A DNA stretch of 64,000 nt from Desulforamulus putei DSM 12395 (GTDB lineage Bacteria; Bacillota; Desulfotomaculia; Desulfotomaculales; Desulfotomaculaceae): contig NZ_FQUY01000013.1 in NCBI RefSeq assembly GCF_900129195.1, positions 16,564-80,563 on the forward strand. Direction: 5' to 3'. Of this stretch, positions 37,547 through 46,842 are shown in pieces. A program made the translations under genes and the position numbers. Every line of letters begins with the position of its first letter. The first letter of the stretch is position 1. Below the pieces are notes generated by a model. The model made no database searches. It had not been told where the DNA came from and saw only the letters and a list, made by a program, of their open reading frames with translations.

Positions 37547-40500
37547 TTACCGTTTAGTCATTTGAAAGGTAAATGTTCCGATAGGTCTGCGGTGAACAAA
37601 GAGCGACAGTTTATCCGCCGGAGAGAAAGACCACAACCGGTACTCGTCAAAACGGTCATCTGGTGTGGGATTATCTCTCTTTTGGAAGTCAACCAGGTAT
37701 TTACCAACTTTGTCAAAGCGGTATACCGGGCTGCCAATCCACTGACCGTCAAAGGAGGCTTTCCCAAAGCTGTTTTCAAAGAAGTTGGGGTCGTGTTCAT
37801 ATATCCATCTTTGAGCTATTTCAGGGTCGTTTTCGTAGTCGTTGTAGTAGGTTTTATACTCAACTTCTTCGTTAAGAAGTATATACTGGTTATTCCCAGC
37901 CGGTTTGTTTAAGATTTTCTGCAATATATATTCTCCAGCTGTGTTTAACGCATTATCTATATCATTATTATTTATAAACACTCCTTTATCAATTTTACTT
38001 ATTAAGTTTTCGTAGATTGCAGTATTATTACCTAAACCAATAAAATCAATATTATTTTTTAAAATACACTCTACTGCAGTAAATAAATCATCTTTTTTAG
38101 CACCTCCAGAAACAATACCTTCACCTATAACAAGCTCGGTTCCATAAGGATCAAATTTTTCAAAAATTACGTTACCTCCTTTAACAGCAGCAAAAGCAAG
38201 TCCACGTCTCCAATGTAAATTATTTACTATGTTGCTAGACATTTTTAGATTAAGCAGTTGATTTTTAAGGGACGGTGTTAGTCCTCCTATAGCATCAAGA
38301 ATTGATAATGTAATAATACAACCATTAGGAATCGATGCAATATCATTAGCTAAGTTATCACCTAAATATGGATGAGCGTATGAATCATACTGAACTGCTT
38401 TAATAACCTGCAAATTATTAGGATCTAAAGCTACCATCGCCCATCCTCGAAAAGGACTAGCATATACCAAAACCCCATTCTTATAAGTATTAGCTCTGAG
38501 ATAATTGTTAGGATAAAGATAAGAGTATTTAAAGTAATAATCAAATCCTGTCGATTCTACTCTTAATATACAAGAAGGTTTGTCGCGCAAATCAATAACA
38601 AAACGATCTGCCCCCTCATTCCAATTTATCTGATTTATTGAATTGCTTATGTTTTTTAATTCTTGAACGTTGACCTTGGTGATATTGGAGTATATCCCGT
38701 TCTGCTGTAGCTTTGACTTGATGTAAATATCAATTTTATTATCTATACCCCATACTTTCCCAGCATCAACATCCCCCACCGTAAACACAATATCCACCTT
38801 TTTCTTCCTTTGGGCTTCAAAGGCCACGACAGGCTGGACATTTATTACCTCAGTTTTCTTCTCCTGCAGAGGTTTATTATCCGTGTTAGCCTTCAAATAG
38901 TCTTCCGGCGAGATAAACTCATCCAGCGTTCCCGTAGGTTCACCGAATCCCTCGGTAACTTCCAGCTCTACCAGGTACTTGCCCACATGACTGGTGCGAA
39001 TTACCGGCGATGGGTTGTTAGCCGCATCAAAAACAATAAAGGTTTCATCGTCAAAACTGCCGTCGTTGTCGCTGTCAAACTTGTACTTCCATACCCGTTT
39101 ATTAATGACGTCACCGTCCGGGGAGTAAGACAGGTCTCTGATGAGTAATTCAGATACATTTCTGTCTTCCGGGTTCCTGAGATAGGCACTCTGGACATTA
39201 AAGTCAGCCACCGGGGGGGCATCGGGCTGTATGTCATAAAGCTTTTCGTACCATTCCGAGGTATGCCCTGCGGTGTTGGTGACTTTCAATTTTACCCTGT
39301 ACTGCCCGGGTTTTTTAAATAATAAAACCCTTTCCCCTTTATTATCAGGGTTTTCCAGCCTGATTTTAATATCATCTGCCGTAAGGCCGGAAGTTACTGG
39401 TTCAATAACCCACTGATTCAGGTTGGTTATGATGGGATACCGTGAAGGTGATGAACCACCTGCCACAAACTGCAGTTTACGGTTTTGCTTGTAAGGGCCA
39501 ACCGGTTCAAAATATGCGTTGGGGATGGCCGGTTTTACTACAATGGTCTCTGTGGTACTGGCCTTTTTACCCCAGTCGTCAGTCACTTCAATCGTAACCT
39601 TATAGGTTCCCTCCTTGTCAAAATATACTCTGTTTTCATCCTCGGTGAATTGCGTTACCACGCTGCTGTCGGAGGATTTTTTGATCACCCCGCCGGCAGG
39701 TATTTCCAGTGTCCATTTAACCTCTTTGATTTCACCGTCCGGGTCATAGGAACGGTTTTTGATAACCACATCGTCCCCCTGCATCACATCAGTGGGGCAA
39801 GATATAAGGGCCCTTGGTGCACTGTTTTTAACATCAATGGTACCGCTGACGGAAGCTGTTTCGCCGCCGTCATCCTTAACAGTCAGGGTGATTTTATATT
39901 CCCCCTCTTCCTTAAAGATAACGGTACCGCCGTTATCATCCAGACCGCTGTCGTCAATACTGCTGCTACTCTGCCCTTCCTGGGGGTCAATGTCCCAGTC
40001 TACGTCAACAATAGTGCCGTCAGTATCATAAGAAAGGTTTTCAATTTGGGCGGGCTTGCCGATACCAACGGTTTTCGGGTACTTCATCTTAGCTACCGGC
40101 GGACCGTTGGGCGGGTCCGGCGGAGTCGGGGGAATGAAGTCGCCTTGCACTATAATTGATTTCTCGCAGGGGTCAGAAGTGTTGCCCTTGGAATCCTTAA
40201 CAACCAGCTTGACTGTGTAAGTACCTTCCGAAGGGAAGGACACCGAATAACTGGTGCCTGCCGGGGTGCCGCTGTAGCCGCTGGGCGTAATGGTCCAGGT
40301 GCGGGTGGTAATGGTTGCCCCGCCATAAGCCTGGGATCTGTCCGTCACGGTTACGCTGGTATTGGGCGTGGTCATGTTGGGCATATCAAAGTCCGCCAGT
40401 GGTTTACCGCCCGAAGGTGGTACAGGCGGCGGCCCGGTACCGCCCGCCTCAACAACTACTTCTTTGGTAATGGGCGGTGCGGCACGCTTAAAGGCATCGG

Positions 40501-41215
40501 TCAGTTCCAGGGTCAGGGTGTATTTACCCGGTGACGGGAAGGTGTAGTTTACCTGCTTAGACAGGCTCTTACTGGCCGTCCCCGAATCAACCTGGCTGCC
40601 GTTAACCTTGAATTTGTAGTCTAGTCTATACTTGTCATACTTTACATCTATACCACTCAAGGTTAGGCTGGCAGCTGTCAGGCTGATATTAACCGGCTGG
40701 CCCGCCTTAATGGTGGGCGGTGTTGAGATATTGCCCGTGGGCAGGGGAGACGGGGTTATGTTTACAACCTTCCCCGAGTAAGCTACGTCTGCGCCGCTGT
40801 GGTAGCCTACCTCCCGTATCCAGTAGCGTTTGTTGTTGTTTGGGTTAATGGTGTATAGGTTAACGTTGCCGCTGACATGGCTGTAATTGCCCTTAAATGC
40901 TGAAACGGCTTCACTTAAGGCCGAGGAAGGTATAAAGGCATAGCCACCGTAGCTGGGGATTTGGTTGATTAACACCGCACTGCCCACTTGTGAGCCGTTT
41001 ACCTTTACATCGTAAAGGGTGTTGTATTTGTAGGTGCCTGGCTTAATATCACTTCCACCAGTTATTGTAACCTGCGTACCCTGTACCACACCGGGCCCTA
41101 ATCCCGGGTCCGACCATGCATAAACCGCCCCCGGAAAGATGACCAGATTTAAAAGACATAAAAAGAAAATTATCAACCGCATTTTTTGTTTTGGTTTATC
41201 AACCGTAGGCATCAT
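37547..41215 (-). CDS. Large secreted PKD-repeat protein with ILEI/FAM3-like domain
   Basis: 1222 residues. A hydrophobic signal segment (about 12-34) ends VYA-W. Residues about 265-760 hold five or more PKD-like repeats. Residues about 870-1040 contain PFRGWAMVALDP, NLANDIASIPNGCIITLS and RRGLAFAAVKGG, the pattern of the ILEI/FAM3 (PANDER-like) domain. A final beta domain follows. The ILEI part (about 37.9-38.7 kb) is visibly more AT-rich than the PKD part, suggesting a recombined module. Likely a surface adhesin of the pilus system. AAGGAG lies 14 bases before the start. Confidence 0.85.
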   Translation of the reverse strand: MMPTVDKPKQKMRLIIFFLCLLNLVIFPGAVYAWSDPGLGPGVVQGTQVTITGGSDIKPGTYKYNTLYDVKVNGSQVGSAVLINQIPSYGGYAFIPSSALSEAVSAFKGNYSHVSGNVNLYTINPNNNKRYWIREVGYHSGADVAYSGKVVNITPSPLPTGNISTPPTIKAGQPVNISLTAASLTLSGIDVKYDKYRLDYKFKVNGSQVDSGTASKSLSKQVNYTFPSPGKYTLTLELTDAFKRAAPPITKEVVVEAGGTGPPPVPPSGGKPLADFDMPNMTTPNTSVTVTDRSQAYGGATITTRTWTITPSGYSGTPAGTSYSVSFPSEGTYTVKLVVKDSKGNTSDPCEKSIIVQGDFIPPTPPDPPNGPPVAKMKYPKTVGIGKPAQIENLSYDTDGTIVDVDWDIDPQEGQSSSSIDDSGLDDNGGTVIFKEEGEYKITLTVKDDGGETASVSGTIDVKNSAPRALISCPTDVMQGDDVVIKNRSYDPDGEIKEVKWTLEIPAGGVIKKSSDSSVVTQFTEDENRVYFDKEGTYKVTIEVTDDWGKKASTTETIVVKPAIPNAYFEPVGPYKQNRKLQFVAGGSSPSRYPIITNLNQWVIEPVTSGLTADDIKIRLENPDNKGERVLLFKKPGQYRVKLKVTNTAGHTSEWYEKLYDIQPDAPPVADFNVQSAYLRNPEDRNVSELLIRDLSYSPDGDVINKRVWKYKFDSDNDGSFDDETFIVFDAANNPSPVIRTSHVGKYLVELEVTEGFGEPTGTLDEFISPEDYLKANTDNKPLQEKKTEVINVQPVVAFEAQRKKKVDIVFTVGDVDAGKVWGIDNKIDIYIKSKLQQNGIYSNITKVNVQELKNISNSINQINWNEGADRFVIDLRDKPSCILRVESTGFDYYFKYSYLYPNNYLRANTYKNGVLVYASPFRGWAMVALDPNNLQVIKAVQYDSYAHPYLGDNLANDIASIPNGCIITLSILDAIGGLTPSLKNQLLNLKMSSNIVNNLHWRRGLAFAAVKGGNVIFEKFDPYGTELVIGEGIVSGGAKKDDLFTAVECILKNNIDFIGLGNNTAIYENLISKIDKGVFINNNDIDNALNTAGEYILQKILNKPAGNNQYILLNEEVEYKTYYNDYENDPEIAQRWIYEHDPNFFENSFGKASFDGQWIGSPVYRFDKVGKYLVDFQKRDNPTPDDRFDEYRLWSFSPADKLSLFVHRRPIGTFTFQMTKR

Positions 41216-41290
41216 ACCGGATTAACACGCTCCTTTTTCTAATAAAATCGACCCCCTTTCTATTTCGGCAATACCGCCCTAAAATAAGAA

Positions 41291-41320
41291 AGACCTCCAG
41301 GTTCTTTTAAACCTGAAGGT
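41291..41320 (-). terminator. Terminator after the stalk-domain gene
   Basis: AGACCUUCAGGU/ACCUGGAGGUCU hairpin followed on the minus strand by TTCTTATTTT. Confidence 0.75.
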
Positions 41321-41326
41321 CTCTTC

Positions 41327-42301
41327 TTAACGGATTATAATACTCTGGGTTTTGCTGTCCCAGTTTACGGTCAGCCCCAATCCCTCCGAAACAAACCGCA
41401 GGGGGATCAGTGTCCTGCCCCCCCTTACCACCGCCGGGCTTGCCAGGGTGTACTCTTGATCGTTGACAAAGGCTTTATCGGAATTCAGGGTTAGGTTAAC
41501 CTTTTTGTCCCCTTTGACAACCTCAATTTTCGTACCGCCGTCCCAGGTAATCTCTGCTCCCAGTTTATCCACTACGCCCCGTAAAGGCACCAGGGTCACG
41601 CCGTTTAACACAATGGGTTCCGTATCCAGCAGAGCCGGGCGGCTGAGGCCGTCCTTCACTTCACTGTATTCCTTTTTACCTACCGTAAGCACCAGGCTGT
41701 CCGGCCGTGCTTCAGTTACAGCAGGTTCCTGTGGTTCGGTTTCAATCTTACCCTGATTATCTTGGACAGGCGGTTCTTTGACCTCCGGCTTACCCAGCAG
41801 GGCCTTTATCTCGGCGGCGGTCTTACCGGCTTCTACCAGGGCAATAACCTCTTTCCCCTTGCCGTTCAAGGACGGGTCTAAGAAAAGTTCTTCCATAGGG
41901 GTACCAACCCATTTAGACGGTTCTGTGTACTGCTTGTCAGCATAAAATAACTCTTTCTTAAGCATCTCTGCATAAGGGGTCAACTGCCACGGTTTGCCGT
42001 CAATTTCCAAAAGCTCATATTTGGGATACACTGTTGCCATTTCACTGGCAGCACCACGAAGTGAATTCTCAAATTCTTTAAACACATCTTCCTCTTTTAT
42101 ATAGCCCTTACTCTCCGCCCACTTGATGTTTTCCCAAACATCTACTTCATAAACTAGCCCATTATCATTAACTTTAACGACAGTGTGTAAATCTTTGCAC
42201 TTATCACAAGCCAATGCCTGACCTGTAAACATCCCTAAAATCAACCCAAATGATAAAACGCCAACCGCAGCAATCTTTTTCATATTCTTAAACAGCTTCA
42301 T
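41327..42301 (-). CDS. Secreted stalk-domain protein (copper amine oxidase N-like)
   Basis: 324 residues with a signal peptide (1-31) followed by CDKCKDLH, a CxxC pair at the mature N-terminus. The C-terminal 110 residues carry two copies of the stalk/copper-amine-oxidase-N unit (GVTLVPLRGVVDKLGAEITWDG, GRTLIPLRFVSEGLGLTVNWD). These domains are common in secreted proteins of Peptococcaceae and do not by themselves imply copper binding. AAGGAGGG precedes ATG 42301. It has its own promoter at 42351-42379. Confidence 0.82.
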   Translation of the reverse strand: MKLFKNMKKIAAVGVLSFGLILGMFTGQALACDKCKDLHTVVKVNDNGLVYEVDVWENIKWAESKGYIKEEDVFKEFENSLRGAASEMATVYPKYELLEIDGKPWQLTPYAEMLKKELFYADKQYTEPSKWVGTPMEELFLDPSLNGKGKEVIALVEAGKTAAEIKALLGKPEVKEPPVQDNQGKIETEPQEPAVTEARPDSLVLTVGKKEYSEVKDGLSRPALLDTEPIVLNGVTLVPLRGVVDKLGAEITWDGGTKIEVVKGDKKVNLTLNSDKAFVNDQEYTLASPAVVRGGRTLIPLRFVSEGLGLTVNWDSKTQSIIIR

Positions 42302-42350
42302 CCAAACCCTCCTTGCATTAATAACTTTAACGTAATATTCATATATAATA

Positions 42351-42379
42351 ATTATACACTATTTAGCAAATTTTGTTAA
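42351..42379 (-). promoter_or_regulatory. SigmaA-type promoter for the stalk-domain gene
   Basis: TTAACA, 17-bp spacer, TATAAT on the minus strand, about 50 bp before ATG 42301. Confidence 0.65.
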
Positions 42380-42387
42380 GCATTTTA

Positions 42388-42921
42388 TTATGTTTGCGGT
42401 ATTAACTGCGGCTTAACAGTTGCCTGAACATACAGGTCAAAATCCTCCGGTATATCTGCCGACACCTTAGCAAAGCCGGATAGTTTAATCGGCACCTTAA
42501 TGACAGCCGACACGCAGACATCGTTTATATTTTCGGTATAACTGCCGTAGGTAAACTGATTGGGCACGGTATTAAAAACCTGAAAGGCTTCCACTATTAC
42601 CCGGTCCTTCGCAATGGAACCCGTATCCGGGTTAAACCCCGCATTAAGTTTAAGGTTCTTCTGCAAAATCTGATCAAACTTTGCCCTGGCTTCCGGCTCT
42701 TTAATATACAGTACCGGGTTTACGGGGTCAGCCAGGCGGTTGAGGTCGATTTCATTGGCGGCGGCCCGGAGCGCCAGATTTAAAGCGTGCTTGGCCTTGA
42801 TTTTAGCCATCAGTACATGGCCTATGTCTACAGCCACCGAGATGAACAGCATGAAAACCATGAAACAAAGCAGGGTATAGATAAAGGCCATACCCCGGTT
42901 GTCTTTAAATATATTTTTCAC
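42388..42921 (-). CDS. TadG/TadE-like pilus assembly protein
   Basis: 177 residues, GTG start. The N-terminus KDNRGMAFIYTLLCFMVFMLFIS is a pilin-type leader and membrane helix, but tyrosine replaces the +5 glutamate. The rest is periplasmic/extracellular and beta-rich. It overlaps the TadE-like gene upstream by 17 nt, so they are co-translated. Minor pseudopilin or assembly factor of the Tad system. Confidence 0.75.
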   Translation of the reverse strand: MKNIFKDNRGMAFIYTLLCFMVFMLFISVAVDIGHVLMAKIKAKHALNLALRAAANEIDLNRLADPVNPVLYIKEPEARAKFDQILQKNLKLNAGFNPDTGSIAKDRVIVEAFQVFNTVPNQFTYGSYTENINDVCVSAVIKVPIKLSGFAKVSADIPEDFDLYVQATVKPQLIPQT

Positions 42922-43393
42922 TGCTGCTCACCGCCCATGCTTTTAAAGTCAACTCTGTTTGCTCAACCACCCACTGGAAAGTGCCTCGGACGATAAAGGT
43001 TTTAAAACGCACCGGATACACAACCCCTACTTGAATATCATCACCCCTCTGCACCTGGGTAGTTCTGTCGGTACCATAGACGACCACCACACCGGGGGCA
43101 TAGTAACCGGATGTGCCGGAAACATCAAAACCGTATTTTTTACCGTTTGATGTCCAGTTGCGCAAGTTGTTCTGCAAGGATTGCCGGATGGTATCATTGA
43201 AACTACCCTCCATCGCCGCTTTTTCTGCGGCGGTGGAGGTGAAGTAGTTTACTACGGCAAAGTCATACATGATAAAGGCGCTTTCGATGATAAAAAGAAA
43301 CATCATAAAAAGCACCGGCATTACCCAGAGCAGTTCCACAGCAGATAAACCCCTGGTATCTTTAAGCAATTTTTTCATACTATCAGCCGCCAA
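42905..43393 (-). CDS. tadE: TadE-like pseudopilin
   Basis: 162 residues if the TTG at 43393 (AAGGTG 7 bases upstream) is used; an ATG five codons later is the alternative. KDTRGLSAVELLWVMPVLFMMF is a class III pilin-type leader with glutamate at +5, then a hydrophobic helix. The rest is an extracellular beta-rich domain. It begins inside the end of the Flp-like gene at 43383. Confidence 0.78.
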   Translation of the reverse strand: MAADSMKKLLKDTRGLSAVELLWVMPVLFMMFLFIIESAFIMYDFAVVNYFTSTAAEKAAMEGSFNDTIRQSLQNNLRNWTSNGKKYGFDVSGTSGYYAPGVVVVYGTDRTTQVQRGDDIQVGVVYPVRFKTFIVRGTFQWVVEQTELTLKAWAVSSSEKYI

Positions 43394-43553
43394 TCTGGTT
43401 CACCTTGTCAGTAAACTGGGTGAACTTAACACCGACAGCACCTGTAAGGGCTGCCAGGAACGGGGCTGTACCCAGTACCACAATTATAAGATACAAGGCA
43501 TACTGGACAAAATCTCCCCGTTCATCCTTTAAAAAATTGCTAAAGCTCCTCAC
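43383..43553 (-). CDS. Second Flp-type pilin-like protein
   Basis: 56 residues, GTG 43553 with GGGGG 8 bases upstream; short enough to be missed by usual cut-offs. The leader LKDERGDFVQYALYLIIVVL matches the Flp pattern (basic, G, then a hydrophobic helix with Y-A-L), but glutamine stands where the conserved glutamate is expected. It ends DKVNQIGG. It is a close relative of the pilin-like protein at 43572. Confidence 0.75.
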   Translation of the reverse strand: MRSFSNFLKDERGDFVQYALYLIIVVLGTAPFLAALTGAVGVKFTQFTDKVNQIGG

Positions 43554-43571
43554 AAGAGAACAGCCCCCTTA

Positions 43572-43751
43572 TTAAATGTGAGGCACTTGTACGTTATCTA
43601 CACTGCCCTTAATGCCGTCAAACTTGCCCTTTAGACTACCCGCAAATGCTAAAGAAGCACCTGCTACCAGAAGTACCACAATGACAATCCACAGACCGTT
43701 TTGGATGAAGTCGCCTCTTTCGTCTTTAATAAAGTTAACCAAGTTTTTCAT
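43572..43751 (-). CDS. flp: Flp-type pilin-like protein
   Basis: 59 residues from ATG 43751 (AAGGAGG upstream; a longer frame lacks an SD). IKDERGDFIQNGLWIVIVVLLVAG is a pilin-type leader plus helix. As in the neighbour, the +5 glutamate is missing (Q). Probably the major pilin subunit of the Tad fibre. No prepilin peptidase (TadV) is in the window. Confidence 0.75.
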   Translation of the reverse strand: MKNLVNFIKDERGDFIQNGLWIVIVVLLVAGASLAFAGSLKGKFDGIKGSVDNVQVPHI

Positions 43752-43859
43752 AATAAAAATTCCTCCTTGTGTTTTTTTAGATATGGAAGTTAATAGATGC
43801 AAAAATAACTACTGTGATTTTGGCAACCACCCCCTTTAAAAACTCTATAAATAAAAAAA

Positions 43860-43879
43860 GCCGGGGCTGCTTCCCCGGC
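43860..43879 (-). terminator. Terminator after tadC
   Basis: GCCGGGG-AAGCAG-CCCCGGC followed on the minus strand by TTTTTTTATTT. It separates the tadABC genes from the pilin genes. Confidence 0.8.
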
Positions 43880-43880
43880 C

Positions 43881-44654
43881 TTAAAATTTGTTCAAGCTGG
43901 TTATGATGTTGGAGAACATGGGATATACGATGATTAAAAGTAGAGCGAACATTAATATGGCTGGCATAAGGGTTTGGATAATGGGTTGGGCCTTAATTTT
44001 TCTTTTAATTTCATCCACCCTTACCCGATAAGCTCCTTTGGCAAACTTATCAAGGATTTCGTCTATGTCATTGCCGTTATTAATGCCCATTAACAGCACA
44101 CTTACCAGGTTAGTTAAAGGCGGATATTTGCAACGATCGGAAAGCCTGTCTAGGGCTTCCTGCAGGGGATAAATTTCCAACTCCAGCACCAATATATCTA
44201 ACTGCCGCCTTAATTCCCCCTGTACGGCATCCTTTACTATTTTTAACGCTTTGTAAATACCGCCAGCCCGGGAATAAACACGCAGCAAAGAAACCATCAA
44301 GGGAAATTCTTTGCTGAGATCCTTTAACCGTTCTTTTTCCCGTGCATTAAGCCAGGCCATTGGAGAGTAATAAATACCGATGGCAGCCGCCGTAAAGCTA
44401 AAGGTTGTAAACCAGTTCAAGGTGGAACCAATTACAATACCCAACAGCACCACCAAAACCACCGCTACCATACGAAGTCCCAAAATAAATTCAGCATTAA
44501 GCTCAATGCCCATACTTTTGGCACCGGACTTGAAACGATTATAAAGACTGTCCGCCCGGCCCAGGGCTGTGATAACATCCTCTATACGGAGGGAAATTAA
44601 TATTCCACTGACGGATAACCCCAAAAGAACAGATGGTAAAATCAATTCAACCAT
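43881..44654 (-). CDS. tadC: TadC-like inner membrane protein (T2SSF family)
   Basis: 257 residues. Membrane segments near 1-20, 65-100 (two) and 225-250. A GspF-type cytoplasmic domain carries FPLMVSLLRVYSRAGGIYKALKIV and GINNGNDIDEIL. The start overlaps the tadB stop as TGATG, indicating coupled translation. It forms the pilus platform with TadB. Confidence 0.85.
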   Translation of the reverse strand: MVELILPSVLLGLSVSGILISLRIEDVITALGRADSLYNRFKSGAKSMGIELNAEFILGLRMVAVVLVVLLGIVIGSTLNWFTTFSFTAAAIGIYYSPMAWLNAREKERLKDLSKEFPLMVSLLRVYSRAGGIYKALKIVKDAVQGELRRQLDILVLELEIYPLQEALDRLSDRCKYPPLTNLVSVLLMGINNGNDIDEILDKFAKGAYRVRVDEIKRKIKAQPIIQTLMPAILMFALLLIIVYPMFSNIITSLNKF

Positions 44655-45511
44655 CAAAGTTCATCCACCAGCCTTTGCGCCCCAGAGAAATACCAGGCAA
44701 TAAAGTTTAGAAGAATGACCACGTCCAGCACAACTTTACCCATAAAGGTATTGGTCAAAATATGTCTGGCTTCATCGTAAAAACCAATGACACCGGCAGC
44801 CGTCAGGGGCAGGAATATCAGGAAAATGGTAGTGGTGAGTTTTTGCCCCCTTAATTCATTCTTAATTTCTTCCCTTAAAATGATGCGGTCGCTGATAACC
44901 TTTGAAGTATCTATAATCACTTCGGAAGTGTTGGTGCCGTATTCTTCGGAAATGGTCACAGCCCGCACAAAAACCTCCAAGTCCCGGTTTTCGGTACGGT
45001 CTGCCAGTCCTTTTAATGCTTCCAACAAGCTTTTACCGGCTCGATACTCCATAACGGTTTTTATCAACTCGTCCCTCATGGGTGAAGCTGTGGTCTGCGC
45101 CGCCCCCTCTACGCTGTAGATAAGGTCGCCGGTGGTTTCATGCAAGGAAGCGATCATCTGCAGGGCTGTATCCACCTGGGTATCAATCATGGCCTTGCGC
45201 TGCATAAATTTCTCGTGCAGTTTTTTCTTGCGGTAAATGACCGCAAATAGCGCCAGCATAACAGAAGCCAGGGGATTTTTTAAAACAATACCAAGTCCGG
45301 CACCAGCGGCGGCCAGCATCCCGGTCCCGAGGTAATATTCAGACCGGTTTATGTTTAAAACGCTTAAAAGGTATTCAACGCTACCTGGTTTTGGTTTTTT
45401 TGGAGTTAAAATATATTTTTTTGGTTTTTCGGCAGTATCATATTTTAAAGCTATGATTATCCCAAAAACCGCTAAACCGGCCAGGAAGCTGAGCGACAGC
45501 AGATCTGTCAA
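44654..45511 (-). CDS. tadB: TadB-like inner membrane protein (T2SSF family)
   Basis: 285 residues, TTG start with GGGGG upstream. Membrane segments at 5-22, 62-90 (two) and 230-275 (two). The GspF-type domain (ALQMIASLHETTGDLIYSVEGAA, EYGTNTSEVIIDT) is present. It is placed 3 bp after tadA, the standard tadA-tadB-tadC order. Confidence 0.85.
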   Translation of the reverse strand: MTDLLSLSFLAGLAVFGIIIALKYDTAEKPKKYILTPKKPKPGSVEYLLSVLNINRSEYYLGTGMLAAAGAGLGIVLKNPLASVMLALFAVIYRKKKLHEKFMQRKAMIDTQVDTALQMIASLHETTGDLIYSVEGAAQTTASPMRDELIKTVMEYRAGKSLLEALKGLADRTENRDLEVFVRAVTISEEYGTNTSEVIIDTSKVISDRIILREEIKNELRGQKLTTTIFLIFLPLTAAGVIGFYDEARHILTNTFMGKVVLDVVILLNFIAWYFSGAQRLVDEL

Positions 45512-45514
45512 AAT

Positions 45515-46765
45515 TTATGCCCCCTTCACAAAGTATTGCGTACATTCTGCAGGAATTTCCCTGCCGGTAAAGGCGGGCAGTTTAGGTAGTTCTTCCATAA
45601 AGTTTTGGGACAGGATTTCCAGCAATTCTTCAGAAATAGGTTGGATAAAACGGTGACCCCGGCCGGGAGAGTATTTATAAATATCCCGGAAAGCCGGCCT
45701 ACCGTCGTTGGAAAGTACCTGGCTAATGCTTACTAACCTCCTGGTACCATCGGGGAAGCGTTTTAAGAAAATAATAAGGTTCAATATTTCACTGATCATG
45801 GCTTGTATTTCTTCCGGGGAGACTGTTCCTGCCCGGGCTGCTGCCCTAACAAAACGCTGGATGGCAGAAAGATTACCCAGGTTGGTGTGAATTGATGAAA
45901 TACTTCCCTCGTGGCCTGTACCCATAGCGTTTAATAGTTCAAGGGCTTCGGCGCCCCGAATCTCACCTAACAGGATTCTGTCCGGACGCATCCGCAGGGT
46001 GTTTATAATAAGTTTGGCGGCATCTGCTTTTTCATTGGTTTCCAGGCTTACTAAGTGCTCCCTGATAAGGTTTAACTCCTTAGTGTCCTCAATGGTGATT
46101 AACCTTTCGTTTTCTGGAATGTGTTCGCACAGCCACCGCATAAAGGTGGTTTTGCCGCAGCCGGTGGCCCCGGCCACTAGGATGTTGGCTTTGCCGATTA
46201 CGCAGTACCTTAAAAATTCAGCAATTTCTTCGGTAAAGTACCCGGTTTTAAGAAAATCTTCTGTGCTGAATACCTTTTTGACAAACCGCCGGATGGTGAT
46301 ATATGGTACAGAGGCACATGGTTTTATGACAGCGTTTACCCTCATTTCACCTAATCTGGCATCCACCGTGGGGTCGGAGTAGTTTATCTTCCTGCCGCAC
46401 CGCCTCACAATTCTGTCTAATACGTCCATCACTTCCTGCTCGTTCTCAAACTCAACCCCCTGGGCTTTTTCAATAACCCCATTTCTTTCAATAAAAATGT
46501 CTTTGGGGCCGTTTATCATAATTTCTGATACTTCCGGGTCTTTTAACAGAACATCGGCAGGGCCTAGGCCAATGATGCGTGCTTTGACATACTCCCGCAC
46601 TTCCTCCGGCGACTGTCCCTCCACTTCCCTGCCGCCTGTAATACTGTCAACCACTTTGTTTATGATGTCTGTCATGTCTTTGGTGCCGTCCATTAAAACG
46701 GCTCCGTGTTCCGCAACTAAAATATTGCGGGCAGAGTCCAAAACATTTCTTAATGTTAACTGCAT
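45515..46765 (-). CDS. tadA: TadA/CpaF-type secretion ATPase
   Basis: 416 residues. An N-terminal domain is followed by the hexameric ATPase core: Walker A GATGCGKTT, Asp box ITIEDTKEL, Walker B DRILLGEIRGAEALELL, His box GHEGSISSIHTN. It powers Tad pilus assembly with TadB/TadC. AAGGAG precedes ATG 46765. A shorter, degenerate relative is encoded at 57611. Confidence 0.92.
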   Translation of the reverse strand: MQLTLRNVLDSARNILVAEHGAVLMDGTKDMTDIINKVVDSITGGREVEGQSPEEVREYVKARIIGLGPADVLLKDPEVSEIMINGPKDIFIERNGVIEKAQGVEFENEQEVMDVLDRIVRRCGRKINYSDPTVDARLGEMRVNAVIKPCASVPYITIRRFVKKVFSTEDFLKTGYFTEEIAEFLRYCVIGKANILVAGATGCGKTTFMRWLCEHIPENERLITIEDTKELNLIREHLVSLETNEKADAAKLIINTLRMRPDRILLGEIRGAEALELLNAMGTGHEGSISSIHTNLGNLSAIQRFVRAAARAGTVSPEEIQAMISEILNLIIFLKRFPDGTRRLVSISQVLSNDGRPAFRDIYKYSPGRGHRFIQPISEELLEILSQNFMEELPKLPAFTGREIPAECTQYFVKGA

Positions 46766-46842
46766 TTATTCTTCACTCCTTTTTGATTTGATTAATTTAG
46801 AACAGCAGATGGCATAAAGCCTTTAAAAAAATAAATCCCGGC

